From UBA7803 sp963822255 (GTDB lineage Bacteria; Pseudomonadota; Gammaproteobacteria; Pseudomonadales; Azotimanducaceae): DNA of 64,000 nucleotides. Position numbers and translations under genes: made by a program. Shown here piece after piece: positions 34,087 through 42,195 of this stretch. The notes beneath the pieces are model-generated. The model did not search any database and was not told the DNA's origin. It saw nothing but the letters and a program-made list of their open reading frames with translations. The stretch lies in the NCBI GenBank assembly GCA_963822255.1, contig CAWGGV010000006.1:1-64000 (forward strand), written 5' to 3'. Each line of letters opens with the position of its first letter. Within the stretch, counting starts at the first letter, position 1.

Positions 34087-34677
34087 ATGGCCGTTTTCGT
34101 GAAAAGGTGGCGCGAAATCGCGCAGGGAACGTTGGCCGCACTACTGCTGACGGCGGCCGCGGCGCAGGCCGCCGAGCCGGGGTGCGATTTCGGCCAGCCT
34201 CACCGCCAGGCGCCCCCCGAGACTGCGCAGTTCGCGTTCCTCGTCGGCCGCTTCGACGTGTCGCTGCATGCCTGGCACGGCGACCGGTGGGGACCGCCCC
34301 GGCCCACGGGCGCCCACTGGAACGGCCGCTACGGACTGAACGGCATGGCCATCTACGACGAGTGGTACGACCCCGGGCCGGACGATCCGACGGGGATCTG
34401 GGGGGTCAACGTCCGCACGTTCGACCCGCACGCGGGGCTGTGGAAGGTGATGTGGATCAGCCTGCCGGAGCGCCAGGTCCAGGATCTTCGTGCCGAGATG
34501 CGAGGCGGCATTCTGACCCTATGGCAGGTCTACCCCGATCGTCCCGGCTGGAAGGCAGAGTTCGAGATTACCGACGCCGACCACTGGGCCAGGGTGTCGT
34601 ATGTGAAGGATCCCGACGCCGACCAGTGGACGCCCCAGTACCGGCTGGCCGCCACCCGCATCCGCTGCGGCTCGTGA
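34087..34677 (+). CDS. Exported DUF1579-like protein
   Basis: A 196-residue protein. ATG 34087 is set by AGGAGG at 34077-34082. The leader (GTLAALLLTAAAAQAAEPG) is followed by sequence resembling DUF1579 or lipocalin-like folds: AQFAFLVGRFDVSLHAWHG, GRYGLNGMAIYDEWYDPG, NVRTFDPHAGLWKVMWISL and TLWQVYPDRPGW. These form a beta-rich, Trp-rich domain that may bind small hydrophobic molecules. I have no firm function. The 249 bases upstream (33838-34086) are intergenic, with nothing else seen. Confidence 0.55.
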   Translation: MAVFVKRWREIAQGTLAALLLTAAAAQAAEPGCDFGQPHRQAPPETAQFAFLVGRFDVSLHAWHGDRWGPPRPTGAHWNGRYGLNGMAIYDEWYDPGPDDPTGIWGVNVRTFDPHAGLWKVMWISLPERQVQDLRAEMRGGILTLWQVYPDRPGWKAEFEITDADHWARVSYVKDPDADQWTPQYRLAATRIRCGS

Positions 34678-34686
34678 TGCCCGCCG

Positions 34687-35550
34687 TCAGGCGGTGGCCG
34701 CCCGTTCCGGGTGACCCGACCACGTCCACGCATAGCTGCGCCGCGACAGGCCCAGCATCATGCCGCCGAGGGCGCCCGGGTGCAGGAATACGGTGTGCGG
34801 CCCCAGCGCGTCGCGGGCGTCCGGGCCCGGCACCGCGGTATGGCCGACCCCGGCTTCCCGGGCCCGGCGCTCGATCTCGGCCAGCTCGCCGGTCTCGGCG
34901 AACGCCATGTACAAACCGCCGCCGATGCGCTGATAGAAGCGGTTCATGGTGGTGCCTTCCCGCTCCGGGGTGATGATCTCCAGCCGGTCCAGCCGGGCCG
35001 GGTCGAACAAGGTGAGGGTGCCGCGGTAGCCGTAGTCGGCCGACTCGATGGGCTGGAACGCGCCGGGGTCGAGCCCGAGGACTTCGGCGGCTCGGGCCGT
35101 CGCTTGACCGGCATCGCCCACCAGCTCGGTCAGCTCGTAGAAGCGGTCGATGAGCCCGACCGGCGGCTGCGGCTCGCTGGCGCTCACCACCAGCCGCAGG
35201 CCCGGGATGCCGGTGGCCGCCTCGTCGAGCACCAGCCGCTCGCCGTCCCACAGCGGCTGAATGCCCAGCCGATCCAGATGCGCGGCGAACGCCTCCATGT
35301 CCGCGGTGCTGAAACCGCCGGCGAACAGGTGCGGGCCGCGGGCGTCCAACGCGCGGGACGCGAGCCCGTCATGCTCGGGCACCAGCACCTCGAGGACGCC
35401 GTTCCCCACCCGCCAGCGGTGGCCCCGTGCCCCCAGCGCCGGCCGCGGCTGCGCGCCGTCCGGACGGGCGCCGAGCAGCCGTTCCCAGCACGCGCCGACC
35501 GCACCCGCGTCGCGCGCCACCATCACCACCCGATCCATCGCCTGCAACAT
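34687..35550 (-). CDS. VOC (glyoxalase-like) family protein
   Basis: A 287-residue protein built from tandem vicinal-oxygen-chelate modules. The first begins MDRVVMVARDAGAVGACWER and includes HRWRVGNGVLEVLVPEHDG. The second has YRGTLTLFDPARLDRLEIIT and FYQRIGGGLYMAFAETGELA, with candidate metal ligands in HTVFLHPGALGGMMLGLSRR. Two-module VOC proteins include dioxygenases and lactoylglutathione lyase relatives; substrate unknown. ATG 35550 has GAGGGA upstream. The longer frame to 35754 runs through REP elements and is not coding. Confidence 0.7.
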   Translation of the reverse strand: MLQAMDRVVMVARDAGAVGACWERLLGARPDGAQPRPALGARGHRWRVGNGVLEVLVPEHDGLASRALDARGPHLFAGGFSTADMEAFAAHLDRLGIQPLWDGERLVLDEAATGIPGLRLVVSASEPQPPVGLIDRFYELTELVGDAGQATARAAEVLGLDPGAFQPIESADYGYRGTLTLFDPARLDRLEIITPEREGTTMNRFYQRIGGGLYMAFAETGELAEIERRAREAGVGHTAVPGPDARDALGPHTVFLHPGALGGMMLGLSRRSYAWTWSGHPERAATA

Positions 35551-35560
35551 TTTCGTCCCT

Positions 35561-35698
35561 CTGTGGGAGCTACCTGCCATTGTGTGGGAGCGACCTCCCG
35601 GTCGCGATCTTCCGGAATCGCGACCGGGAGGTCGCTCCCACATCACAATCCAAAGAAATCGCGACCGGGAGGTCGCTCCCACATCGTCGCTCCCACAT
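35561..35698. repeat. REP-like cluster, GACC/GGTC-stem version
   Basis: Three full elements with arms GCGACC and GGTCGC (one in one orientation, two in the other) plus partial copies at both ends. All copies here share the same changed stem pair, showing local homogeneity. It separates the VOC and MocR genes. Confidence 0.85.
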
Positions 35699-37145
35699 TT
35701 AGGAGATCCCACCACCCGCCAGCCGGCGCACGCCTTCCCGAATCGCCCGCTCATCCAGCGCGGCGAATCCCATTACCGCGCGACTGCCGCCCGTCGGCGC
35801 CTGCGTCAGATAATACCCGTCGGCATCGATGAGCTGCACGCGCTGCTGCCGTGCCCGCTCGATGATGCCGGGATGCTCGAACCGCACCATCACGTGCATG
35901 CCGGCGGCATCGCCCAGCACCTCGGCGGCGGTGCCGAACCGCTGCTCCAGGGCCTCGACCAGCACCGCGCGGCGGGCGCCGTACAGCCGGCGCATGCGGC
36001 GAATGTGACGCTCCAGGTGGCCGTCCGCCAGAAAATCGCAGAGCGCCGCCTGGGTGAGGGCGGGGCTATGGCGATCGGCGAGCCATTTCAGGCGCCGGAA
36101 GGCGGGAACCAGGCTCGTCGGCAACACCGCGTAGCCAATGCGCAGATCCGGAAACATCACCTTCGAGAACGATCCGCAGTAAATGACGGGAGCATCGTCG
36201 GCGAGCCCCTGGAGCGCCGGCAGCGGCGGCCCGCGGTAGCGGTACTCGCTGTCGTAGTCGTCCTCGATGATCACCGCCGAGTTCCGCCGCGCCCAATCGA
36301 GCAGCGCCAGGCGCCGCGGCAGCGACATGGCGACGCCGGTGGGGAACTGGTGCGACGGCGTCACGTAGACCAGCCGGGCGCGTGGGTCGATGGCGTCGAC
36401 CACCAGCCCCTCGGCGTCCACCGGCACTGGCAGCAGCGGCGAGCCGTACGCCTCGAGGACCCGCCGTGTGCCCGCGTAGCCCGGGTTCTCGATGGCCACC
36501 GGCTCGCTCGGCTCGACCAGCAGCCGCACCGCGAAATCCAGCGCCTGCTGCGAGCCGCTGACCACCACCACCTGCTCCGCCGAGCAGCGCACGGCCCGGG
36601 AACCGGCCACGTACGCCGCCACCTGCTCGCGCAGCGGCGCGAAGCCTTCGACCTCGCGGGCATAGCCGAACAGGCCCCGCTCGCCACGCCGCAGGTGGCG
36701 GTTCAACAGCCGGCGCCAGTCGTGAAACGGGAATCGGTCCAGGTCGGGGGTGAGCTGCGAGAGCTGAATGAATCCCGGCGCGCGCGGCGGATACTCGAAG
36801 TCGTGGACGAGCCGCTCGCCAAACCGCGATAGCCGGATCGGGGGATCGGGCGCCGCGCTCCCCCGGCCGGCCGGCCGCGCCTGATGCATGTCGTCAGGCA
36901 ACTCGGCGGAGACGAAGGTGCCGGAGCCACGCGACCGTGATCAGGTAGCCCTCCGCCACCAGCTGCTCGTAGGCCTGGGCCACGGTGCTGCGGGATATGC
37001 CGAGCTCTTCGGCCAGTTGCCGCGACGACGGCACCCGTTCTCCGCCGGCGAATCGTCCGCAGAGAATGCCACTGCGCCAGCCCTGGTAGACCTGCCGGTG
37101 GAGGGGCGCCGCGGAGGAAGGATCGATGGTGATGCTGACGCGCAC
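35699..37145 (-). pseudogene. MocR-type regulator (GntR HTH plus aminotransferase domain), one frameshift
   Basis: MocR proteins join a GntR winged helix to a PLP aminotransferase-like sensor and often control vitamin B6 or amine metabolism. The first frame has PLHRQVYQGWRSGILCGRFA and RVPSSRQLAEELGISRSTVA. The second has LSQLTPDLDRFPFHDWRRLL, VVVVSGSQQALDFAVRLLV, VIIEDDYDSEYRYRG and the PLP-binding Lys in YCGSFSKVMFPDLRIGYAV. The join reads GSGTFVSAELPDDMHQ in a third phase, so a single one-base indel near 36930 is enough. I expect the gene to be intact in the organism. Divergent is a GNAT gene; a partial palindrome lies between. Confidence 0.8.
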
Positions 37146-37174
37146 GGCCGACCCGAAAGTGGACTGGCTGACTG

Positions 37175-37198
37175 TATCAGAAGTGGCTGTTCTGGATA
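37175..37198. promoter_or_regulatory. Imperfect inverted repeat, candidate MocR site
   Basis: TATCAGAA (37175-37182) and TTCTGGATA (37190-37198) are near-inverted arms with one extra base, in the short gap between the divergent MocR and acetyltransferase genes. MocR regulators commonly bind there; inferred from position. Confidence 0.3.
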
Positions 37199-37247
37199 AC
37201 CAGTTGCCGGCCTACCCTGGCCGCTTCACTGGACACCGGGAACGGCC

Positions 37248-37862
37248 ATGCAGACGCTCGCCCCCGTGACCCTGGAGGGACACGGCATCATCCTCGAACC
37301 ATTGACCGCGGCGCACACACCGGCGCTGCTTGGCGCCGCCGCCGACGGCGAGCTGTGGGCGCTGTGGTTCACCAGCGTGCCCGGCCCCGAGCCGGCATCG
37401 GCCGAGCGCTACGTGAGCGACGCCCTGGCCGGCCAGGACGCCGGGCACATGCTGCCCTGGGCGGTGCGCGACGGCGCCAGCGGCGAGATCGTCGGCAGCA
37501 CTCGCTACCACGACGTCGTCCCCGCCGTCGATCGGGTGGAGATCGGCTACACCTGGTACGCCGGGCGCTGCCAGCGCAGCCACGTCAACACCACCTGCAA
37601 GCTGCTGTTGTTCCGCCACGCGTTCGAGACCCTCGGCTGCGCAGTGGTGGGCCTGCGCACCGACAATTTCAACTTCCGCTCCCAACGCGCCATCGAGGCC
37701 CTCGGCGCGAAAAAGGACGGGGTGATCCGGCACCACGCGCCCCGGGCGGACGGCAGCGTCCGCGACACGGTGATGTACAGCGTGCTTGCCCACGAATGGC
37801 CCGACGTCAAGCGCCACCTGGAGCTGCGGCTGCGCCGCCACGAGGCCGCCCGAACCGAGTAG
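37248..37862 (+). CDS. GNAT family N-acetyltransferase (RimJ/RimL type)
   Basis: A 204-residue acetyltransferase of the RimJ/RimL type: GIILEPLTAAHTPALLGAAA at the start, then VGSTRYHDVVPAVDRVEIGY, WYAGRCQRSHVNTTCKLLL where the acetyl-CoA loop lies, and LRTDNFNFRSQRAIEALGAK. These enzymes acetylate N-terminal amino groups of ribosomal proteins, amino acids or drugs. The target is unknown. Divergent from a MocR-type regulator, so an amino-compound substrate is a reasonable guess. Confidence 0.88.
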   Translation: MQTLAPVTLEGHGIILEPLTAAHTPALLGAAADGELWALWFTSVPGPEPASAERYVSDALAGQDAGHMLPWAVRDGASGEIVGSTRYHDVVPAVDRVEIGYTWYAGRCQRSHVNTTCKLLLFRHAFETLGCAVVGLRTDNFNFRSQRAIEALGAKKDGVIRHHAPRADGSVRDTVMYSVLAHEWPDVKRHLELRLRRHEAARTE

Positions 37863-37925
37863 ATCGCGCTGCGGAACGGATCGTGCATCCCGCGTTCGAC
37901 CATATCCCGCTGGCAAGGAGGCGGT

Positions 37926-38189
37926 ATGCGACGCAAGGAAATCGGCGAGGGCCTGATGCAGGACAACGAGACCTATCGCAAGGTCGAGCCCAACGACGCC
38001 GACGAGAAGGCGCCTCGGGAAAGCCCGTCTCGGCAGAGCGCGGACAAACAGGGCTACGGACGGCCCGAGTACGAGCGCTGGACGGACGAGGAGCTTCTGG
38101 AGCTCGCCCGCTCGCTCGAGATCCCTCAGGCCGAGCGGTTCACCCGCGAGCAACTCATCACCGAGCTGACGACGCGGGAGATCCGCTGA
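37926..38189 (+). CDS. Small hydrophilic protein with Rho-N/SAP-like C terminus
   Basis: An 87-residue, highly charged protein. ATG 37926 has AAGGAGG upstream. Residues 1-50 are disordered-looking and acidic-basic mixed; residues 51-85 read ERWTDEELLELARSLEIPQA then RFTREQLITELTTREIR. That is a helix-extended-loop-helix resembling the Rho N-terminal or SAP fold, which binds nucleic acid. In other bacteria short Rho-N-like proteins of this size are common and uncharacterised. Its stop is ten bases from a strong palindrome that also ends the gene on the other strand. Confidence 0.6.
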   Translation: MRRKEIGEGLMQDNETYRKVEPNDADEKAPRESPSRQSADKQGYGRPEYERWTDEELLELARSLEIPQAERFTREQLITELTTREIR

Positions 38190-38199
38190 CCGAAGCTCT

Positions 38200-38219
38200 C
38201 CGGGGCTGATCAGCCCCGG
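38200..38219. terminator. Palindrome CCGGGGCTGATCAGCCCCGG between convergent genes
   Basis: A perfect 20-base palindrome lies between the ends of the convergent Rho-N-like and PEBP genes and includes the stop codon of the latter (38210-38212). A bidirectional terminator is likely, although no T-run follows. Confidence 0.55.
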
Positions 38220-38686
38220 GTGTAGCAGCCTATCAGCCGGTTCATGCCGACGACGTTCGGCTCCACCTTCTCCAGCAGCTCCGAGAGCTTGAGGCCGGGC
38301 TCGAGGTCGGTCTCCTTGTCCAGGGCCAGCAGCCAGAAGAAGTAATGGTGCTTGCCATGGCCCTCGGGCGGCATGGGGCCGCCGAAGCCGGTTTTGCCGA
38401 AGTCATTCTTGCCGCTGGTGTACGTATCGACGCCCTCCGGAAGCTCGTTCACCGAGCCGGGGATGTTGTAGAGCACCCAATGGACGAAGCCGTAGTGCCC
38501 GGGCGTGACCAGGGGCGCGTCCGGGTCGTGACAGATCAGGGCAAACGATTTGGCGTTGTCCGGTGCACCGGACCAGGAGAACGCGGGCGATACGTCGTCG
38601 CCTTCCCCCGTGTGCTTCTTCGGAATCGCGCCGCCGGTCTCGAACGCGCTGCTGGTGAGCTTCATGTCGGACAATGCAAACCCCAT
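38210..38686 (-). CDS. YbhB/YbcL family PEBP (Raf kinase inhibitor-like) protein
   Basis: A 158-residue phosphatidylethanolamine-binding-protein family member. Family motifs are GEGDDVSPAFSW, ALICHDPDAPLVTPGHYGFV, HWVLYNIPGSVNELPEG and GHGKHHYFFWLLALDKETDL, with the ligand-binding pocket residues Asp and His in HDPDAP and GHGKHHY. The bacterial proteins' role is unknown. The gene has its own strong start (ATG 38686 after GGAGG). Its stop codon is part of a 20-base palindrome. Confidence 0.92.
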   Translation of the reverse strand: MGFALSDMKLTSSAFETGGAIPKKHTGEGDDVSPAFSWSGAPDNAKSFALICHDPDAPLVTPGHYGFVHWVLYNIPGSVNELPEGVDTYTSGKNDFGKTGFGGPMPPEGHGKHHYFFWLLALDKETDLEPGLKLSELLEKVEPNVVGMNRLIGCYTRG

Positions 38687-38755
38687 GATGACCTCCTGAC
38701 TGAAGTGCGTTGCTCTGTCTGCGTTGCTTTGTCAATGCCGCGGGTGCGCCCGCGT

Positions 38756-40699
38756 CTATCGTCGCACGGCGAAGGGAATGCCGACCAGCTTGCCCTCCAG
38801 CGCCGTCGCCCGGCTCGCCGCCTGCAGTTCCCGTTCCATCTCCGCCATCCGTCCGCTGTAGCGGCGCGAGAAGTGGAACGGCAGCAGACGCTGGACCCCG
38901 GCGGCCAGCGCGATCTCGACGCAGGCGCACGCCGTCAGATGCCGGGTTTCCCGGGCGCGCGGCGCCTCGCTGGTCAGGAAGGTGGCCTCGCAGACCAGCA
39001 GATCGGCGCCGCGCGCGAGGCGGCCGAGGGCGCGTCGATTGGGCTCGCTGTCGGCGAAGTCGGTGGCGTAGGCAAGCCGGGTGCCCGGCACCACGTCCAG
39101 CAGTGCCTCACCCAGCCGTCCCGCGGGCTCGCGCCGGCCGCCGGGCAAGGTCACCGGCGCGTCCGTGTCGCCCCTGGCCAAATGCCGCTTCAGCTCACCC
39201 AGCCACGGCCCTCCGCTGAGTCCGCGGGCGGCCATGGCCGCCTCGCGCACGTGCTGGGTCGCGTCGAGCTGCAGCAGAAACGCCAGCACCGGAATGCCGT
39301 GATCCAGAGTCGTCGCGCGCACGCGAAATCCCGGCTGGCGGAGCAGGACCCCGTCCTCGACCGGCTCCGAGCCGAGCGGCTCGGGATCGCGCCCGGGCTG
39401 AACGTGGAACCAGTCGAGCGCGTCGTCCTTCACCTCCGCCACCCGGAACACCGGCCCCGCGTCGCCGATCCGGTCCCAGTGGATGCCGGCGATGAAGCCG
39501 GCCACATGGCCGCACAGACCCGGTGGGCCGTAGACCCGGCACGGCGGCGGGTCGCCGCTCAGCCGGGCGCGCAACAGGTTCACGAAGCCGCCGATGTGAT
39601 CGAGGTGGCCGTGAGTCACGAACACGTCGCTGACCGTGTGGAGCTGCTTGACGGAGAGGGCGGCCGCGTCGCCCAGGTCGAACAGCAGCCGGGAGGGAAC
39701 GTTGACCACGCTCAGCGCCAGCAGCGGATCACCGAACACGCCGTTCACCAGCAGCGCGCCGATTCCGCCCACCGACACCTGGAGCGGCGAGCGGTCCGCG
39801 CCGTTCCCCGGAGATTCGTCGTTGGTGGCCGGAGACGCTATTCGGGCTGGGACGGGCGCGGCGGTAACGAGCATGCCGCGGCGGTCCCGATGGGCGTCGC
39901 GCACCAGCAGGGTATCGGGTTGCCCCGGATCTTCCGGCAGCGCCAAGGTGACGGTGACCTCGTCCGCCGCCACGATCTCGCCCAGGAGCGCCGGCCCCTG
40001 GCCGCGCCACACGGCCGCCTGGCGGCCGCACCAGGCTTCCGGCACCGACCGCGGCGGCGGAGTGCCGGTCACCGTGAGGCGCGAGAAGGGCAGCCGATAC
40101 TGCGCGGCCGTGCCGAGGTGATCGCGCCACAGCGCCGAGCGGCGCTGTTCCCGCTCGCTGCGCGCGGGACGCCGGGCCGCGGCCGCCGCCGGCACATGCA
40201 ACAGCGGGAGCCCCAGCGCCGCGAAGTCGTCCGCCAGACCGGCCAGCTCGCCCGCGTTCAGCACCACCACCGCATCCGCCTCCATGGCACCCGCCAGGCC
40301 GTGCAGAAGCTCGGCGGCAGCCACGCCGCGGGTCACACCGGGCGGGTCGACGAGAAGCGTGCCGTCATACCGCGGCGCCGCCAGGCGGGTCACCGCCTGC
40401 ACCAGCGGCAGCCGGAAGCGCGCCGCGTCCAGGGTGCACAGTGGCACGCTCTCCATACACCGCCACCCCACCCCACCTTGCCAGCGGCCGAGGTTCACGG
40501 CGCCCGGCGCGCCGAAGGCCGGTGACCCCGGATCTGCGCTGATGCCGAACACCGCGCCCGGCAACGCGGCCGCCGCCCGCGCGACGAAGGTGGACTTACC
40601 GGCGCCCGTGGCGCCGTAGAACAGCACCCGTGCGCGGCCAGCCAGCGCCTCGGCGATGGCGGCGGGATCCGCCGGCAGCTCCAGCGCCCGCGGATTCAT
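38756..40699 (-). CDS. Clp1-type polynucleotide kinase fused to RNase Z-type metallo-beta-lactamase
   Basis: A 647-residue, two-domain protein. Residues 1-280 resemble the Clp1/Grc3 5'-OH polynucleotide kinase P-loop domain: Walker A GATGAGKS at 29-36, ISADPGSPAFGAPGAVNLG like the family DLDPGQPEF..PG block, and LLVDPPGVTRGVAAAELLHG with a following hydrophobic strand. Residues 305-647 are an RNase Z-like MBL domain: VTHGHLDHIGGF (His363, His365, Asp367, His368), LDHGIP (His467), YATDFADSEPN (Asp547), DLLVCEATF, and HLTACACVEIALAAG to HFSRRYSG (His609). RNase Z cuts tRNA 3' trailers; Clp1 enzymes phosphorylate 5'-OH RNA ends. Start ATG 40699: the frame is open further upstream but antisense to pbpG. 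No partner gene is visible next to it. Confidence 0.85.
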   Translation of the reverse strand: MNPRALELPADPAAIAEALAGRARVLFYGATGAGKSTFVARAAAALPGAVFGISADPGSPAFGAPGAVNLGRWQGGVGWRCMESVPLCTLDAARFRLPLVQAVTRLAAPRYDGTLLVDPPGVTRGVAAAELLHGLAGAMEADAVVVLNAGELAGLADDFAALGLPLLHVPAAAAARRPARSEREQRRSALWRDHLGTAAQYRLPFSRLTVTGTPPPRSVPEAWCGRQAAVWRGQGPALLGEIVAADEVTVTLALPEDPGQPDTLLVRDAHRDRRGMLVTAAPVPARIASPATNDESPGNGADRSPLQVSVGGIGALLVNGVFGDPLLALSVVNVPSRLLFDLGDAAALSVKQLHTVSDVFVTHGHLDHIGGFVNLLRARLSGDPPPCRVYGPPGLCGHVAGFIAGIHWDRIGDAGPVFRVAEVKDDALDWFHVQPGRDPEPLGSEPVEDGVLLRQPGFRVRATTLDHGIPVLAFLLQLDATQHVREAAMAARGLSGGPWLGELKRHLARGDTDAPVTLPGGRREPAGRLGEALLDVVPGTRLAYATDFADSEPNRRALGRLARGADLLVCEATFLTSEAPRARETRHLTACACVEIALAAGVQRLLPFHFSRRYSGRMAEMERELQAASRATALEGKLVGIPFAVRR

Positions 40700-40789
40700 G
40701 CGCCGACGGCCCCACTCTGCCGCTGCTCGAGGGTTACAGCGGCGTCCGCGGCGTCTATGCTTAGCACTGTCATCCCGCTTTCGTATGCC

Positions 40790-41722
40790 ATGAGACAGAT
40801 CATTCTGGCGCTCGGCGCCTTGCTCAGCCTGCTCCTGATCACGCCGCTGTGTCGAGCCGGCCAGCCGCCGTCGCCGACGGAGCTGCGTCTGGCCTCGGTC
40901 TACGCGACGGTGGTCGACCTGAAGAGCGGTCAGACCCTGTACCGCAAACACGCCGACGTCGCCACGCCCATCGCGTCGGTCACCAAGCTGATGACGGCCA
41001 TGGTGGTGCTGGACGGCGGACAGCCCCTGGACGAATGGCTGACCATCGTCGACTGGGACCACCAGCCCGGCAAGAACGCCTACTCCCGCATGCGCATCGG
41101 CTCCCAGGCGCAACGCAAGGAGCTGCTGCGCATCGCGCTCATGTCGTCCGAGAATCTGGCCACCAACGTGCTCGCCCACTACTACCCCGGCGGCACGGGC
41201 GCGTTCGTCGCCGCCATGAATGCCAAGGCCCAGGCCCTCGGCATGACCGCCAGCCACTTCGTGGACCCGGCCGGGCTCTCACCGAAGAATCAGTCGTCGG
41301 CCGACGATCTCGCCCGGCTGGTGCGCGCCGCCTACCGGGTCGACGCGCTGCGCGACCTCACCACCGGCTATCAACACCTGGCGCAGTTTCGCAACCCGCA
41401 CTACACCCTGCCCTACGGCAACACCGATCCGCTGGTGGCGAGCAGCCGCTGGGACCTGGAGCTGACCAAGACGGGTTATCTGCGGGAAGCCGGCCGCTGT
41501 CTGGTGATCGTCACCCGCGTGCAGGACCGGCCCGTTGCCATGGTGCTGCTGAACTCCTTCGGCACCCGCACGCCGCTGGGGGACGCGGGCCGGGTACGCC
41601 GTTGGCTCACCACCGGCCACGGCGGCAGCGTCGCCGGCGCGGCGCTCGCCTACGAGCAACGCAAGACGCAGGTCCTCCAGCAGAACGCCGGGGACGCTAC
41701 CATCGAGGAGGCTGCTCGCTAG
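40790..41722 (+). CDS. pbpG: D-alanyl-D-alanine endopeptidase, PbpG type
   Basis: A 310-residue penicillin-binding protein (PBP7 type) that cuts peptidoglycan crosslinks. The leader is ILALGALLSLLLITPLCRAG. The active-site motifs are SVTK (IASVTKLMTAMVV), SEN (LMSSENLATNVLAHYYPGG) and KTG (LELTKTGYLREAGRCLVIV). ATG 40790 fits the signal peptide. It converges with a small gene on the other strand; a hairpin lies between. The cell wall gene mtgA is at 50196, not linked. Confidence 0.9.
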   Translation: MRQIILALGALLSLLLITPLCRAGQPPSPTELRLASVYATVVDLKSGQTLYRKHADVATPIASVTKLMTAMVVLDGGQPLDEWLTIVDWDHQPGKNAYSRMRIGSQAQRKELLRIALMSSENLATNVLAHYYPGGTGAFVAAMNAKAQALGMTASHFVDPAGLSPKNQSSADDLARLVRAAYRVDALRDLTTGYQHLAQFRNPHYTLPYGNTDPLVASSRWDLELTKTGYLREAGRCLVIVTRVQDRPVAMVLLNSFGTRTPLGDAGRVRRWLTTGHGGSVAGAALAYEQRKTQVLQQNAGDATIEEAAR

Positions 41723-41737
41723 CCGATCGGGCCCGTC

Positions 41738-41763
41738 ACGCGGCCGCTGCGGAACGGCCGCGT
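41738..41763. terminator. Hairpin between convergent pbpG and small-protein genes
   Basis: Arms ACGCGGCCG (41738-41746) and CGGCCGCGT (41755-41763) are a perfect nine-base stem with an eight-base loop. It lies between two convergent gene ends, so it may end transcripts from both sides; there is no T-run. Confidence 0.55.
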
Positions 41764-41779
41764 CTCAGGCTGCCCGAGC

Positions 41780-42013
41780 TCAGTCGCTCTCGCTGGGCTT
41801 GTCGTAATCCCGGTGGACCTCCGGATCTTCTTCCTTGGCACGCCGACGGCCCTGCTCTTCCGCCCGGGCATCCTCGTCGGAGCTCTCTTCCCGCGCCTTC
41901 TTCGCCGCTTCGTCGACCCGGCCGGACTCGACGAACTCCCGGGTATGCTCGCGGTAGTGACGGTCCGCGTCCCGATTGCCTTCGCCCTGAACGTCTTTGT
42001 CTTTGCTGGTCAT
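41780..42013 (-). CDS. Small hydrophilic acidic protein (unknown)
   Basis: A 77-residue protein of almost only charged and small polar residues, without a hydrophobic core: TSKDKDVQGEGNRDADRHYR, VDEAAKKAREESSDEDARAE, EDPEVHRDYDKPSESD. ATG 42013 has GGAGG at the right spacing, so it is expressed. The composition is like hydrophilin or dehydration-stress proteins, but I see no named family. It is convergent with pbpG, and a REP cluster lies 90 bases upstream. Confidence 0.6.
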   Translation of the reverse strand: MTSKDKDVQGEGNRDADRHYREHTREFVESGRVDEAAKKAREESSDEDARAEEQGRRRAKEEDPEVHRDYDKPSESD

Positions 42014-42100
42014 GCATACCTCCTGCCGATGCTGAGTTTCTCTGGTGATCAGTGATGCAAGAGGCGTGCACAATGACGGGGGGATTGGGTGTACAGGCGA

Positions 42101-42185
42101 GGATCGCGGCCAGGAGGCCGCTCCCACAAGCCGCTCCCACAGGCTCCCACAGGTCAGGATCGCGGCCAGGAGGCCGCTCCCACAG
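42101..42185. repeat. REP-like cluster, GGCC-stem version, two full and two partial copies
   Basis: Two full copies with centre CAGG instead of CGGG (42101-42127 and 42158-42185) and two shortened copies with GCTCCCACAGG between them. The cluster lies between the small-protein gene and the SDR gene. Confidence 0.85.
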
Positions 42186-42195
42186 GCGCCTTGGA

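Noticed and set aside
38345..40525. Plus-strand 726-residue open frame
   Set aside because: Antisense of the Clp1-RNase Z fusion; low-complexity and without motif.
40700..41257. N-terminal extension of the Clp1-RNase Z frame
   Set aside because: Antisense to pbpG; the kinase domain starts right after ATG 40699.
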